A stretch of DNA of 64,000 nucleotides from Mesorhizobium sp. M1C.F.Ca.ET.210.01.1.1 (GCF_004791585.1 NZ_SRUU01000002.1:186001-250000), one strand, 5' to 3'; counted from the stretch's first letter, positions 17,291 through 26,766 are shown. Translations and numbers: made by a program. The notes: generated from the letters alone by a model not told the origin.

Positions 17291-18165
17291 GCCCTTGCCT
17301 CGAAATCCGCCGCTTGAGCGCCGTGCTGCCGGACGGCCAGCGCGTGCTGCGCTCGATTTCGCTCAACGTTCAGCCGGGCGAGGTGCGCGCGCTGGTCGGT
17401 GAGAGCGGCGCCGGCAAGACGATGATCGGCAAGGCGGTGCTCGGCGTCCTGCCGAAAAGCGTGCGCATCGTGGAAGGCGAGATGCTGATCGAAGGCGAGG
17501 ACCTCGGCCGCCTCGATGCGAAGGCGCGGCGGGCCCTGATCGGCGCGCGCACGGCGCTGATCCCGCAGGATCCGCTCACCGCGCTCAATCCGTCGCGCCG
17601 CATCGGCCCGCAGACGACCGACAGGCTGGTGCGCATCCTCGGCTGGAGCGGCGAGAGGGCCGACAAGCGCATCCGGCAATTGCTCGACGAGGTGCATATC
17701 CGCGATCCGGAACGAGTGCTGAGGAGCTATCCGCATGAGCTGTCCGGCGGCATGCGCCAGCGCGTCCTCATCGCGGCGGCCTTCGCGGCGGAACCCAGGC
17801 TGATCGTCGCCGACGAACCGACGACGGCGCTCGACGTGACCGTGCAGAAGCAGATCCTGCGGCTGATCGCCGAACTGCAGCGCGACCACGGCACGGCGAT
17901 CCTGTTCGTGACCCACGATCTCGGCGTGGTCGCCAAGATCAGCCAGAAAGTGTCGGTGCTCTATGCCGGCAAGGTGGTCGAGGAAGCCGAGACTGCCGAT
18001 CTCTTCGCAGCGCCCCAGCACCCCTATACGCGGGCGCTGATCGCGGCGACGCCGCGCTACACCGATCCCTACGCTTCGCTGAAGCCGGTGGACGAAACCG
18101 TGCTCGCGGGGCTCACTGCCGAGATCGCCGCCGCCGACAAGGCATGGAGGCCCAGCCATGACTGA
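17287..18165 (+). CDS. ABC transporter ATP-binding protein (DppD/OppD type)
   Basis: A 292-residue ATPase with Walker A GESGAGKT at residues 38-45, the Q-loop [10 protein letters not shown], the signature LSGGMRQRV, Walker [13 protein letters not shown] and a C-terminal peptide-transporter motif region ([15 protein letters not shown]). It powers the importer with the second ATPase, whose start overlaps its end by eight bases. The C-terminus lacks an obvious cysteine cluster, so an Fe-S-bound form is not suggested. Confidence 0.92.
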   Translation: MSPCLEIRRLSAVLPDGQRVLRSISLNVQPGEVRALVGESGAGKTMIGKAVLGVLPKSVRIVEGEMLIEGEDLGRLDAKARRALIGARTALIPQDPLTALNPSRRIGPQTTDRLVRILGWSGERADKRIRQLLDEVHIRDPERVLRSYPHELSGGMRQRVLIAAAFAAEPRLIVADEPTTALDVTVQKQILRLIAELQRDHGTAILFVTHDLGVVAKISQKVSVLYAGKVVEEAETADLFAAPQHPYTRALIAATPRYTDPYASLKPVDETVLAGLTAEIAAADKAWRPSHD

Positions 18166-18988
18166 GCCGCTGTTTTCCGTGCGCGGGCTGAATGTGGCGC
18201 TGCCCGACATGACGCGCAAGCCGCTGATCGGCCGCGCGCCACCTGCGGAAATCCTCAAGGGTCTCGATTTCGACCTGCCGAAGGGGTCGGTCACCGGCAT
18301 CGTCGGCGAATCCGGCTCGGGCAAGTCGACGCTCGGCCGCGCGCTGGTCAGGCTGATCGAGCCGAGCGCAGGCTCGATCCGCTTCGATGGGCGCGACATC
18401 AGCCATCTTTCCGAAGCCGACCTCAGACCGCTGCGCCGCGACCTGCAGATGATCTTCCAGGACCCGATGTCGTCACTCAATCCGCGGCATACGATCTTCA
18501 CCATCATCGCAGCACCCTTGAGGCAGAACGGCCTGGGCGACAGGCTGAAGGAACGCGTGGCCGAGGCCCTGCAGCGCGTTGGCCTGCCGCAGAATTTTGC
18601 CGGCCGCTACCGCCACGAGCTGTCCGGCGGCCAGCGCCAGCGCGTCGGCATCGCGCGGGCGCTGGCGCTGTCGCCGAAATTCGTGTTGGCCGACGAGATC
18701 GTCTCCGGCCTCGACGTCTCGACGCAGGCGCAGATCCTGACGCTACTGGAAAAGCTGGCGGCCGAGATGGGCCTGACCATCGCCTTCATTAGCCATGATT
18801 TGTCGGTGATCCGGCGGCTCTGCCAGCAGGTCATCGTCATGCGCGAAGGCAGGATCGTCGAATTGAGCGCCACCGATGCGCTGTTCGACAATCCGAAGGA
18901 GGCCTACACGCGCGACCTGCTTGCCGCCATTCCGCTGCCCGAGATTGACGCGGACTGGCTGCGGCCGCCGGCGAAGGCGCCGGCATAA
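18158..18988 (+). CDS. ABC transporter ATP-binding protein (DppF/OppF type)
   Basis: A 276-residue ATPase with Walker A GESGSGKST, Q-loop FQDPMSSLNPRHT, signature LSGGQRQRVGIARALALSP and a Walker B variant VLADEIVSGLDVS. It is the last gene of the five-gene importer. The usual DEPTSALD reads DEIVSGLD, a variant seen in this subfamily that keeps the catalytic Asp-Glu. The next gene starts 78 bases later. Confidence 0.92.
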   Translation: MTEPLFSVRGLNVALPDMTRKPLIGRAPPAEILKGLDFDLPKGSVTGIVGESGSGKSTLGRALVRLIEPSAGSIRFDGRDISHLSEADLRPLRRDLQMIFQDPMSSLNPRHTIFTIIAAPLRQNGLGDRLKERVAEALQRVGLPQNFAGRYRHELSGGQRQRVGIARALALSPKFVLADEIVSGLDVSTQAQILTLLEKLAAEMGLTIAFISHDLSVIRRLCQQVIVMREGRIVELSATDALFDNPKEAYTRDLLAAIPLPEIDADWLRPPAKAPA

Positions 18989-19066
18989 AGGCTGTTCATG
19001 CCGCACGCCGAACAGCGGGCCTCGGATGTGCGCAATGATCAAGTCAGCCCGCCAAGGGAGGGTGAC

Positions 19067-19666
19067 ATGAACCATGCAATCGGCGGCACGATGCTCGCGG
19101 CAATCTTGTTCGGCTCAATGGGAGCGGCTTCTGCCGATTCGATCCCCGGCATGCGCGGACACGACCATACCGGCGTCACCGTGCCGGACATGAAGCAGGC
19201 CGTCGACTTCTTCACCAATGTCGTCGGCTGCAAGAAGGCGATGTCGTTCGGCCCGTTCGCCGACGACAAGGGCACCTTCATGCAGGACCTGCTCGGCGTC
19301 GATCCGAAGGCGGTGATCGAGGAGATCACCATGGTCCGCTGAGGCACCGGTTCCAACATCGAGCTGTTCAAATACACCGCGCCCGACCAGAAGGACCTGC
19401 AGCCGAAGAACAGCGATATCGGCGGCTTCCACATCGCCTTCTATGTCGACGATGTTGCGGCCGCCAAGACCTATCTCGACGCCAAGGGCGTGAAGACAAG
19501 GCTGGGACCGCTGCCGGTCAAAGAGGGGCCGGCCGCCGGCCAGACCATCCTCTATTTCCAGGCACCCTGGGGCCTGCAGTTCGAGGCGATCAGCTATCCG
19601 CAAGGCATGGCCTACGAGAAAGGCGCCGAGACGGTGCTGTGGAACCCCAAGGATCCGGCCAAGTGA
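19067..19666 (+). pseudogene. VOC-family exported protein gene with an in-frame TGA at codon 92
   Basis: A 199-codon frame, intact except for one TGA (19340-19342). It has a signal peptide (about 1-23, ending ASA), then GMRGHDHTGVTVPDMKQAVDFF typical of the vicinal-oxygen-chelate fold. After the TGA the frame continues as GTGSNIELFKYTAPDQ, then DIGGFHIAFYVDDVAAAKTYL and YFQAPWGLQFEAISYPQG up to a proper TGA at 19664. In related proteins I recall a Cys at the interrupted position (RCGxGSN). The simplest view is a recent nonsense mutation of a Cys codon or a base error. Selenocysteine recoding is possible but no convincing SECIS hairpin is visible. The start has a strong AAGGGAGG site. Confidence 0.75.
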
Positions 19667-19705
19667 CCAGTTCCATGAGCGTCCGGGGATTGTTCAACTA
19701 TGAAA

Positions 19706-19719
19706 CTTTAAGCTTGAAA
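19706..19719. promoter_or_regulatory. Operator-like motif CTTTAAGCTTGAAA
   Basis: Lies 83 bases before the monooxygenase/reductase start. It matches the motif at 12130-12143 at 11 of 14 positions and has the same TTTA-N4-TRAA symmetry. It sits in an AT-rich patch that is unlike the surrounding DNA, as expected for a regulated promoter. Binding protein not known; either MarR in the locus is a candidate. Confidence 0.45.
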
Positions 19720-19801
19720 TAATTTCCGAATGGCGCGATACTGACAATCGGAGCCGCCGGCGATGACGGCGGTTCCGGATGCGAAGAGGAGATCGCAAGA
19801 C

Positions 19802-22096
19802 ATGAAGGTTGCGGTTCTCGGCGGCGGACCGGCCGGACTCTACTTTGCCATCTCGCTGAAGCTGCGCGACGCCGCGCATGAGGTGACGGTCTATGAGCGC
19901 AACCGCCCGGACGACACGTTCGGCTGGGGCGTGGTGCTGTCTGCCGAGACGCTGGACAACCTGACCAGGAACGACCCGGTCAGCGCGGTCTGGATCAAGA
20001 AGCATTTCGCCTATTGGGACGATATCGCCGTTGTCCATGACGGCGTGCGAACCGTTTCCACCGGCCACGGCTTCTGCGGCATCGGCCGCAAGCGGCTCTT
20101 GATCCTGCTGCAGCGCAGGGCGCGCGAGCTCGGCATCAAGTTGATGTTCGAGACCGAGATCTCGGACCCCAGGCCGTTCATGGAAACGCATGACCTTGTG
20201 GTCGCGTCCGACGGGCTGAACTCGAGGTCACGCGCGGCTTTCGCCGATGTCTTCAAGCCGGACATCGACACCCGCAAATGCAAGTTCGTGTGGCTCGGCA
20301 CGACGCAGAAATTCGACGACGCCTTCACCTTCATCTTCGAGAAGACGGAGCATGGCTGGGTGTGGGCGCATGCCTACCAGTTCGACAGCGAGACCGCGAC
20401 CTTCATCGTCGAATGCAGCGAGCAGACTTGGGCTGCCTTCGGCTTCGGTGCGATGACGCAGCAGGAATCGATCGCGGTCTGCGAGCGCATCTTCGAAAAG
20501 CATCTCGGCGGCCATCCGCTTATGACCAACGCCAACCACATCAGAGGTTCGGCCTGGATCAACTTCCCGCGCGTGCTGTGCGAGCGCTGGTCGTACAAGA
20601 ACCTGGCACTGATGGGCGATGCGGCTGCGAGCGCGCATTTCTCCATCGGCTCCGGCACCAAGCTCGCATTGGAAAGCGCCGTCGCGCTCGCCGATTACGT
20701 CGAGTCCGAGTCGGACCTCGAGGCAGCCTTCCGCAAATACGAGGACGCGCGGCGCACCGAGGTGCTGAAGCTGCAGTCGGCGGCGCGCAACTCGCTCGAA
20801 TGGTTCGAGGAGGTCGAGCGCTATCTCGGCCTCGACCCGGTGCAGTTCAACTATTCGCTGCTCACCCGCTCGCAGCGCATCAGCCACGAGAATTTAAGGT
20901 TGCGCGACGCCGAATGGCTGGCGGGCGCTGAGGAATGGTTCCAGCGCAAGGCCGGCGCCGGCGGCAACAGCTTACGCCGCGCGCCGATGTTCGCGCCGTT
21001 CAGGCTGCGCGACATGGCGCTCAGCAACCGCATCGTCGTCTCGCCGATGGCGCAGTACAGGGCGGTCGACGGCTGCCCGACCGACTGGCATTTCGCCCAC
21101 TATGCCGAGCGCGCCAAGGGCGGCGCCGGCCTCGTCTATATCGAAATGACTTGCGTCAGCCCCGAGGGCCGCATCACCCCCGGCTGTACGGGCTTCTACA
21201 AGCCGGAACATGAGGTCGCCTGGAAGCGCCTGGTCGATTTCGTCCATGCCGAGACGGAAGCAAAAATCTGCGCCCAGATCGGGCATTCCGGCGCCAAGGG
21301 TTCGACCCGGCTCGGCTGGGAAGGAACGGACGAGCCGTTGCCATCCGGCAACTGGCCGGTGATGGCGCCTTCGGCAATCCCGTGGTCGCCCGAGAACCAG
21401 GTGCCGAAGGCGATGGACCGCGCCGACATGGATGCTGTGCGCGACCAGTTCGTCGCCTCGGCGGAGATGGCCGAACGCTGCGGCTTCGACATGCTGGAGA
21501 TCCATGCCGCGCATGGCTATCTGCTCTCCGCCTTCATCACGCCGCTAACCAACAGGCGCACCGACGACTATGGCGGCTCGCTGGAAAACCGGATGCGCTA
21601 TCCGCTGGAAATCTTCCATGCGGTGCGCAGGGTGTGGCCGGAGGAAAAGCCGATCTCGATGCGCATCTCGGCCAATGACTGGGTGGGCATCGAGGGCGTG
21701 ACGCCGGCCGAAGCGGTCGAGATCGCCAGGCTTCTGCATCAAGCCGGCGTCGACCTCTGCGACGTCTCGGCCGGCCAGACCACCATCGCCGCCAGGCCGG
21801 TCTATGGCCGCATGTTCCAGACGCCGTTCTCCGACCGCATCCGCAACGAGGTCGGCATGGCGACGATGGCTGTCGGCAACATCTACGAGCCCGACCACGC
21901 GAATTCGATCCTGATGGCCGGACGCGCCGATCTGGTGGCGCTGGCAAGGCCGCATCTCACCGACCCCTACTGGACGCTGCATGCGGCGGTGGCGCTCGGC
22001 GACCGCGGCGTCAAATGGCCGGATCCATATCTGCGCGGACGCGACCAGATCTACCGGCTGGCCGAGCGCGAAGCGGCAGCGGGGTTGAAGGTATGA
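19802..22096 (+). CDS. 2-aminobenzoyl-CoA monooxygenase/reductase-type fusion flavoenzyme (salicylyl-CoA 5-hydroxylase/oxidoreductase family)
   Basis: A 764-residue two-domain enzyme. Residues 1 to about 390 are a class A flavin monooxygenase ([17 protein letters not shown] at 3-19, then [22 protein letters not shown]). From residue 396 ([20 protein letters not shown]) it is an old-yellow-enzyme-type NADH:flavin oxidoreductase with [12 protein letters not shown] and the C-terminal [13 protein letters not shown]. This domain order is that of 2-aminobenzoyl-CoA monooxygenase/reductase of Azoarcus, which hydroxylates and reduces the ring to 2-amino-5-oxocyclohexene-carboxyl-CoA. Databases often call such proteins salicylyl-CoA 5-hydroxylase/oxidoreductase. 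ATG 19802 places the Rossmann motif correctly. It heads a compact run with SDR, MarR, ECH, ACAD and RidA genes. Confidence 0.88.
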   Translation: MKVAVLGGGPAGLYFAISLKLRDAAHEVTVYERNRPDDTFGWGVVLSAETLDNLTRNDPVSAVWIKKHFAYWDDIAVVHDGVRTVSTGHGFCGIGRKRLLILLQRRARELGIKLMFETEISDPRPFMETHDLVVASDGLNSRSRAAFADVFKPDIDTRKCKFVWLGTTQKFDDAFTFIFEKTEHGWVWAHAYQFDSETATFIVECSEQTWAAFGFGAMTQQESIAVCERIFEKHLGGHPLMTNANHIRGSAWINFPRVLCERWSYKNLALMGDAAASAHFSIGSGTKLALESAVALADYVESESDLEAAFRKYEDARRTEVLKLQSAARNSLEWFEEVERYLGLDPVQFNYSLLTRSQRISHENLRLRDAEWLAGAEEWFQRKAGAGGNSLRRAPMFAPFRLRDMALSNRIVVSPMAQYRAVDGCPTDWHFAHYAERAKGGAGLVYIEMTCVSPEGRITPGCTGFYKPEHEVAWKRLVDFVHAETEAKICAQIGHSGAKGSTRLGWEGTDEPLPSGNWPVMAPSAIPWSPENQVPKAMDRADMDAVRDQFVASAEMAERCGFDMLEIHAAHGYLLSAFITPLTNRRTDDYGGSLENRMRYPLEIFHAVRRVWPEEKPISMRISANDWVGIEGVTPAEAVEIARLLHQAGVDLCDVSAGQTTIAARPVYGRMFQTPFSDRIRNEVGMATMAVGNIYEPDHANSILMAGRADLVALARPHLTDPYWTLHAAVALGDRGVKWPDPYLRGRDQIYRLAEREAAAGLKV

Positions 22097-22866
22097 CCTC
22101 GGCTCTGGCAATCATGGGCAGGCACGCCCTGGTCACCGGCGGCGGCTCCGGCGTTGGGCGCTCGATCGCGTTGGCGCTGGCGGGCGCGGGCGTCAACGTC
22201 ACCATATGCGGCCGGCGCGAGGCGGCGCTGGCGGAAGTGGCCCGCGAGAACGACCGCATCGTTGGCATTGCCGCCGATGTCACCGATGAAGCGGAAATGG
22301 CCGCCCTCCATGAGAAAGCGGAAGCCGCGCGCGGACCGATCGACATCGTGGTCGCCAATGCCGGCATGGCCGGCAGCGCTCCGGCGCACAAGATTTCGCT
22401 GGCCGACTGGCGACGCTCCCTCGATGTCAACCTCACCGGCGCCTTCCTGACGGTGAAGCCGGCGCTGGCCGGCATGCTGGCGCGAAAGTCGGGCCGCATC
22501 GTCTTCGTCGCCTCGACGGCGGGTCTCAAGGGCTACGCCTATGTCGCGCCTTATGTCGCGGCCAAGCATGGTGTCGTCGGGCTGATGCGTTCGCTTGCCG
22601 CAGAGACCGCCAAATCCGGCGTTACCGTCAATGCGGTGTGCCCAGGCTTCGTAGAAACCGACATGTTGGAAGAGTCCGTCCGGCGCATCGTAGAAAAAAC
22701 CGGCCGCGCCGCCGATGAGGCGCGGGCGAGCCTTGCCGCGATCAATCCGCAGGGCCGCTTCATCCAGCCTGAAGAGGTAGCCGCCGCGGTGCTGTGGCTG
22801 TGCGGCGACGCCGCGCGATCGATCACCGGGCAGGCGATCTCCGTCTCGGGAGGCGAAACATGGTAG
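22093..22866 (+). CDS. Short-chain dehydrogenase/reductase
   Basis: A 257-residue classical SDR with cofactor motif [10 protein letters not shown] near residues 15-24, NAGMAG, the catalytic Ser in VASTAG and the Y-x3-K pair in PYVAAKHG. The C-terminal CPGFVETDM and SGGETW are typical of 3-hydroxyacyl-CoA or beta-keto reductase-like members. The ATG at 22093 overlaps the stop of the fusion flavoenzyme (ATGA), so it is translationally coupled and probably handles the next hydroxy/keto CoA intermediate. Confidence 0.88.
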   Translation: MTSALAIMGRHALVTGGGSGVGRSIALALAGAGVNVTICGRREAALAEVARENDRIVGIAADVTDEAEMAALHEKAEAARGPIDIVVANAGMAGSAPAHKISLADWRRSLDVNLTGAFLTVKPALAGMLARKSGRIVFVASTAGLKGYAYVAPYVAAKHGVVGLMRSLAAETAKSGVTVNAVCPGFVETDMLEESVRRIVEKTGRAADEARASLAAINPQGRFIQPEEVAAAVLWLCGDAARSITGQAISVSGGETW

Positions 22867-23324
22867 CGGGACCGACATCCGCCGGTCCGGGCAAGGACAG
22901 GCTGCGCCTGTGGATACGCCTGCTGCGCGCCTCGCGCACCATCGAGGCCGAACTGCGCGAGCGGCTGAAGAAGGAGTTCGACACCACGCTGCCGCGCTTC
23001 GACGTGATGGCGGCGCTTTACCGGTCGCCGGAAGGCATGCTGATGAGCGACCTGTCGCGATTCCTGCTGGTGTCGAACGGCAACGTCACCGGCATCGTCG
23101 ACCGGCTGGTTTCGGAAGGGCTTGTCACCCGCGCGCGCCGCAACGGCGACCGCCGCACCTCGATGGTGCGGCTGACCGAGGAAGGTTCGAGGTCTTTCGC
23201 GGCAATCGCCGCTGCGCATGAAAGCTGGGTCGGCGAGTTGCTCGGCAATGTCAGCGAGGACGAGGCGCGCAGGCTTGCCGGCATGCTGAAATCGTTCCGC
23301 AGCAATTGGGAGGGACGCGAATGA
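22860..23324 (+). CDS. MarR-family transcriptional regulator
   Basis: A 154-residue MarR protein with [23 protein letters not shown], the recognition helix region [22 protein letters not shown] and wing [15 protein letters not shown]. It overlaps the SDR gene by seven bases and the next gene by four, so it is embedded in the catabolic operon and should be produced with the enzymes. Regulators of this type in aryl-CoA operons commonly respond to the CoA thioester substrate (inference). It is clearly distinct from the MarR at 8889-9371. Confidence 0.88.
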   Translation: MVAGPTSAGPGKDRLRLWIRLLRASRTIEAELRERLKKEFDTTLPRFDVMAALYRSPEGMLMSDLSRFLLVSNGNVTGIVDRLVSEGLVTRARRNGDRRTSMVRLTEEGSRSFAAIAAAHESWVGELLGNVSEDEARRLAGMLKSFRSNWEGRE

Positions 23325-24133
23325 GCGCCATGGCCAAGCTCAAGCCGAAGCACTTCCTCTGGGAGGTCGAAGGCCGGGTGGCAAAGATCCGGCTCGACCG
23401 GCCGGAGCGCAAGAACCCGCTGACCTTCGACAGCTATGCGGAGCTGCGCGACACCTTTCGCGACCTTGTCTATGCCCAGGATGTCGACGCCGTCGTGTTC
23501 CTGCCCAATGGCGGCAATTTCTGCTCGGGCGGCGATGTCCACGACATCATCGGGCCGCTGGTGAAGATGGACATGAGGGCGCTGCTCGCCTTCACGCGCA
23601 TGACCGGCGACTTCGTCAAGGCGATGCTTAACTGCGGCAAGCCTATCATCTCTGCCGTCGACGGCGTGGCGGTCGGCGCCGGCGCCATCATCGCCATGGC
23701 CTCCGACATCCGCATCGCCACGCCGGAGGCAAAGACCGCCTTTCTGTTCACCCGCGTCGGCCTCGCCGGCTGCGACATGGGTGCCTGCGCGATCCTGCCG
23801 CGCATCATCGGCCAGGGCCGCGCGGCCGAGCTGCTCTATACCGGCCGCACCATGAGCGCGGCCGAAGGCGAGCGCTGGGGTTTCTACAACCGCCTGGTCG
23901 AGCCGGCCGCGCTCGAGGCCGATGCGCTCGACATGGCGGCGCGCATCGTCTCCGGACCGACCTTCGCGCACGGCATCACCAAGACGCAGCTCAACCAGGA
24001 ATGGTCGATGGGCCTCGACCAGGCGATCGAGGCGGAAGCGCAGGCGCAGGCGATCTGCATGCAGACCGGCGACTTCGAGCGGGCGTACAAGGCGTTCGTC
24101 GCTAAGGAAAAGCCGGTGTTCGAGGGGAATTGA
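23321..24133 (+). CDS. Enoyl-CoA hydratase/isomerase family protein
   Basis: A 270-residue crotonase-fold protein. It has the CoA-binding and oxyanion-hole stretches [11 protein letters not shown] (about residues 65-75) and [17 protein letters not shown], then [22 protein letters not shown]. One of the usual catalytic acids appears replaced in the GLAGCDMGA segment, where hydratases often read GLxPDxG, so the exact reaction (hydration, isomerisation or ring hydrolysis) is uncertain. The ATG at 23321 overlaps the MarR stop. It is expected to act after ring dearomatisation. Confidence 0.85.
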   Translation: MSAMAKLKPKHFLWEVEGRVAKIRLDRPERKNPLTFDSYAELRDTFRDLVYAQDVDAVVFLPNGGNFCSGGDVHDIIGPLVKMDMRALLAFTRMTGDFVKAMLNCGKPIISAVDGVAVGAGAIIAMASDIRIATPEAKTAFLFTRVGLAGCDMGACAILPRIIGQGRAAELLYTGRTMSAAEGERWGFYNRLVEPAALEADALDMAARIVSGPTFAHGITKTQLNQEWSMGLDQAIEAEAQAQAICMQTGDFERAYKAFVAKEKPVFEGN

Positions 24134-24163
24134 GGATGTTGTCTTCGCTCAAGAAGGGCGCAA

Positions 24164-25312
24164 ATGCCTGACCGTTCCTTCCTCTCGTGGCCCTTCTTCG
24201 ACGACCGCCACCGCGAACTCGCCGAACGTCTCGACGCCTGGTGCGCGAAAAACCTTCCCGTCGATCGCCACGATGTCGACGCCGCCTGCCGCGCGCTGGT
24301 GGGGAAGCTTGGCCGCGACGGCTGGCTGAAGCCGACGGCGCTCGATCCCGCCAACCCCGGACCGCTCGACGTGCGCACGCTCTGCATCACGCGCGAAACG
24401 CTTGCCCGTCATGACGGTCTGGCCGACTTCGCCTTTGCCATGCAGGGCCTCGGCACCGGCGCGATCTCGCTGTTCGGCACGCCGGACCAGCAGCGCTGGC
24501 TGGAAAAGACCCGGGCCGGCCAGGCAATCTCGGCCTTTGCACTGTCGGAGCCGCGCTCAGGCTCGGATGTCGCCAACATGGAGATGACGGCTGTCCGCGA
24601 CGGCGACTTCTACCTGCTGTCGGGCGAAAAGACCTGGATCTCCAATGGCGGCATCGCCGACCTCTACGTCGTCTTCGCTCGCACCGGCGAGGCGACTGGC
24701 GCCAAGGGAATTTCCGCCTTCATCGTGCCAGGCGACGTCAAGGGCCTTGGCGTTGCCGAACGGCTGGAAGTGATCGCGCCGCATCCGCTTGCCCGGCTGT
24801 CGTTCGACAAGGTCCGCGTCCCGACTTCGGCCCTGATCGGCAAGCCCGGCGACGGTTTTCGTATCGCCATGTCGGTGCTCGACGTCTTCCGCTCGACCGT
24901 TGGCGCCGCGGCCCTCGGCTTCGCCCGCCGGGCACTGGATGAAAGCATCAAGAGGGTGGCCGAACGGGAACTCTTCGGCGCTGCGATGGCCGAACTGCAG
25001 ATGGTGCAGGGCCACATCGCCGACATGGCGCTCGATGTCGACGCCGCCGCGCTGCTCATCTACCGCGCCGCCTGGACCAAGGACATGGGCGCTGCGCGGG
25101 TGACGCGCGAGGCGGCGATGGCTAAGCTTTTTGCCACCGACAAGGCGCAGGAGGTGATCGACAAGGCGGTGCAGCTGCATGGCGGCGACGGCGTGCGCAA
25201 GGGCCACATCGTCGAGAGCCTCTATCGCGAGATCCGTGCGCTGCGCATCTATGAGGGCGCTTCCGACGTGCAGAAGGTGGTGATCGCCAGGCAGGTCATG
25301 GGAGCGGCGTAA
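24164..25312 (+). CDS. Acyl-CoA dehydrogenase
   Basis: A 382-residue FAD-dependent acyl-CoA dehydrogenase with [15 protein letters not shown], a substrate-binding [19 protein letters not shown] region and the C-terminal [33 protein letters not shown] that holds the FAD and catalytic region. It would oxidise a cyclic or alicyclic acyl-CoA in the proposed pathway. ATG 24164 has an AGAAGGG site, 30 bases after the hydratase gene. Confidence 0.9.
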   Translation: MPDRSFLSWPFFDDRHRELAERLDAWCAKNLPVDRHDVDAACRALVGKLGRDGWLKPTALDPANPGPLDVRTLCITRETLARHDGLADFAFAMQGLGTGAISLFGTPDQQRWLEKTRAGQAISAFALSEPRSGSDVANMEMTAVRDGDFYLLSGEKTWISNGGIADLYVVFARTGEATGAKGISAFIVPGDVKGLGVAERLEVIAPHPLARLSFDKVRVPTSALIGKPGDGFRIAMSVLDVFRSTVGAAALGFARRALDESIKRVAERELFGAAMAELQMVQGHIADMALDVDAAALLIYRAAWTKDMGAARVTREAAMAKLFATDKAQEVIDKAVQLHGGDGVRKGHIVESLYREIRALRIYEGASDVQKVVIARQVMGAA

Positions 25313-25355
25313 CGCCATGCTTGCGAACCGCATTTGAAATAGGGGGAGGCTAGAC

Positions 25356-25751
25356 ATGCACACCATCCTGCAGCCTGAAGGCTGGGCCAAACCGATCGGC
25401 TACGCCAATGGCGTCGCGGCGCGCGGGCGGCTGGTGTTCGTCGGCGGCCAGGTCGGCTGGAATGCCGAGGGCAAATTCGAGACCGACGACTTCGTCGGCC
25501 AGGTGCGCCAGACGCTCGCCAATATCGTTGCGGTGCTCGCGGAAGCCGACGGAGAGCCGCAGCACATCACCTCGATGACCTGGTACTTCACCGACAAGGC
25601 CGAATATATCGCCAACCTCAAGGGGATCGGCGAAGCCTACCGCGCCGTCATCGGCCGGCACTTTCCGGCGATGGCCGCCATGCAGGTGGTGGCGCTGGTC
25701 GAGGACCGCGCCAAGGTGGAAATCCAGGCCACCGCAGTTATTCCCGACTGA
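25356..25751 (+). CDS. RidA/YjgF-family protein lacking the usual substrate-binding Arg
   Basis: A 131-residue Rid protein; the family hydrolyses enamines and imines to ketones and ammonia. The core GRLVFVGGQVGWNAEG and EIQATAVIPD is clear. Where canonical RidA has PAR(S/T), this protein reads PAMAAM (residues 104-109), so the Arg that binds a free carboxylate is a Met. This fits a substrate whose carboxylate is masked, such as an enamine CoA thioester. In the proposed pathway the 2-amino group of the dearomatised ring is just such an enamine. ATG 25356 has a GGGGGAGG site. Confidence 0.88.
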   Translation: MHTILQPEGWAKPIGYANGVAARGRLVFVGGQVGWNAEGKFETDDFVGQVRQTLANIVAVLAEADGEPQHITSMTWYFTDKAEYIANLKGIGEAYRAVIGRHFPAMAAMQVVALVEDRAKVEIQATAVIPD

Positions 25752-25795
25752 AATCAACCAGCGGCATCGCCATAATCTCCGACAGCGGCGATGTT

Positions 25796-25815
25796 GCCGG
25801 CCTGCGCCGGCTTTT
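25796..25815 (+). terminator. Rho-independent terminator after the RidA gene
   Basis: 6-bp GC stem (GCCGGC / GCCGGC) with loop CTGC followed by TTTTC, 45 bases past the RidA stop. It closes the aminobenzoyl-CoA operon before the GntR operator. Confidence 0.6.
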
Positions 25816-25828
25816 CACTTAGCCCAAT

Positions 25829-25848
25829 TTGTGATCAGATGATCACGC
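25829..25848. promoter_or_regulatory. GntR-type operator, site 1
   Basis: TTGTGATCA-GA-TGATCACGC: an imperfect palindrome with 7 of 9 matching arm bases, about 70 bases before the GntR gene. It matches site 2 at 26767 and suggests autoregulation. Confidence 0.65.
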
Positions 25849-25917
25849 CTGCTCCGGCAGGCGCGTTTCACATTTGTCCGCACATAGACTTTGTCGGCCG
25901 CTAAGGAAAGCAAAAGC

Positions 25918-26646
25918 GTGGCTCTGGGCTTCGAACCGATATCGGGACGTATCACCGTCCAGGATGGCGTCTATCAGCAGCTTCGCCATGCCCTGATGGT
26001 CGGCAGCTTCGACCCTGGACAGGTGCTGACCATCGCCTCGCTGGCCGAGGCCTTCGGCACGTCCAACATGCCGGTGCGCGAGGCACTGCGGCGGCTGGCT
26101 GCGGAGAATGCGCTGGAGATCTCACAGAACGGCTCGGCCTGCGTGCCGGTGGTGACACGAGCGCGGCTCGACGACCTCTGCCGGGCCCGCCTCGCCGTCG
26201 AAGGGCTGGCCGCCGAGCTCGGCGCGCCGCGTCTCACCGCAGCCGAGATCGCCTCGCTGCAGAGGGTCACCGACGACCAGCAGGCGATCGGCCGCGACGG
26301 CAGCATCTACGAGCTGATCGCCAAGAACCAGCAATTCCATTTCACCATCTATCGCGCCTCCGGCTCCGACGTGCTGTTCCAGCTCATCGAGACGCTGTGG
26401 CTGCGTTTCGGCCCTTACATGCGGCTTTTGTCCAACCATGTCGCGCCACTGATGCGCGCCGGCACCATGGAGCCATCGGGCCGGCACGTCGCGATCATCG
26501 CGGCGCTGAAGGACAAGGACTTTGTCCGCGCCCGCGACGAAGTGGTGGCCGACATCACTGCGACGCAGATGACGTTGCGCACCATCTGCCCGGATGTGCC
26601 GGAGCCGAGGCCGATCGATTTCGCCGCCTTTGGCAGGGCGCCCTGA
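25918..26646 (+). CDS. GntR-family transcriptional regulator (FadR/FCD subfamily)
   Basis: A 242-residue regulator. The N-terminal winged helix (YQQLRHALMVGSFDPGQVLTIASLAEAFGTSNMPVREALRRL) is followed by an all-helical FCD ligand domain with possible metal-binding His in KNQQFHFTIYRAS and EPSGRHVAIIAAL. I chose GTG 25918 because AAGGAA lies about 8 bases upstream. A TTG at 25891 is an alternative. Its gene is bracketed by two copies of the same palindrome, one before itself and one before the PLP-enzyme gene, so it probably controls both and the ABC genes behind. Confidence 0.85.
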   Translation: MALGFEPISGRITVQDGVYQQLRHALMVGSFDPGQVLTIASLAEAFGTSNMPVREALRRLAAENALEISQNGSACVPVVTRARLDDLCRARLAVEGLAAELGAPRLTAAEIASLQRVTDDQQAIGRDGSIYELIAKNQQFHFTIYRASGSDVLFQLIETLWLRFGPYMRLLSNHVAPLMRAGTMEPSGRHVAIIAALKDKDFVRARDEVVADITATQMTLRTICPDVPEPRPIDFAAFGRAP

Positions 26647-26766
26647 CAAAGCGGCGGAAGACGGGCTTCAGAACCACCTGTCGCAGGCCCTGGACCAAGA
26701 GAACAGCCGGATTTTGAAGCGCTGATCGGCATTTCTTTAGCCGCGGCGATTGATCCCTGTCCGCTT

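Noticed and set aside
19340..19385. Selenocysteine insertion signal after the TGA in the VOC gene.
   Set aside because: A CGGU/ACCG pairing can be drawn around the following bases, but there is no stable upper stem with a GG-containing loop at the right distance. It is kept as an open question and not annotated.
5110..25751. A ring-hydroxylating dioxygenase or other enzyme for the first step of auxin oxidation.
   Set aside because: I looked for Rieske-type CxH...CxxH pairs and dioxygenase-like genes and found none, so the upper pathway, if present, is outside this window.
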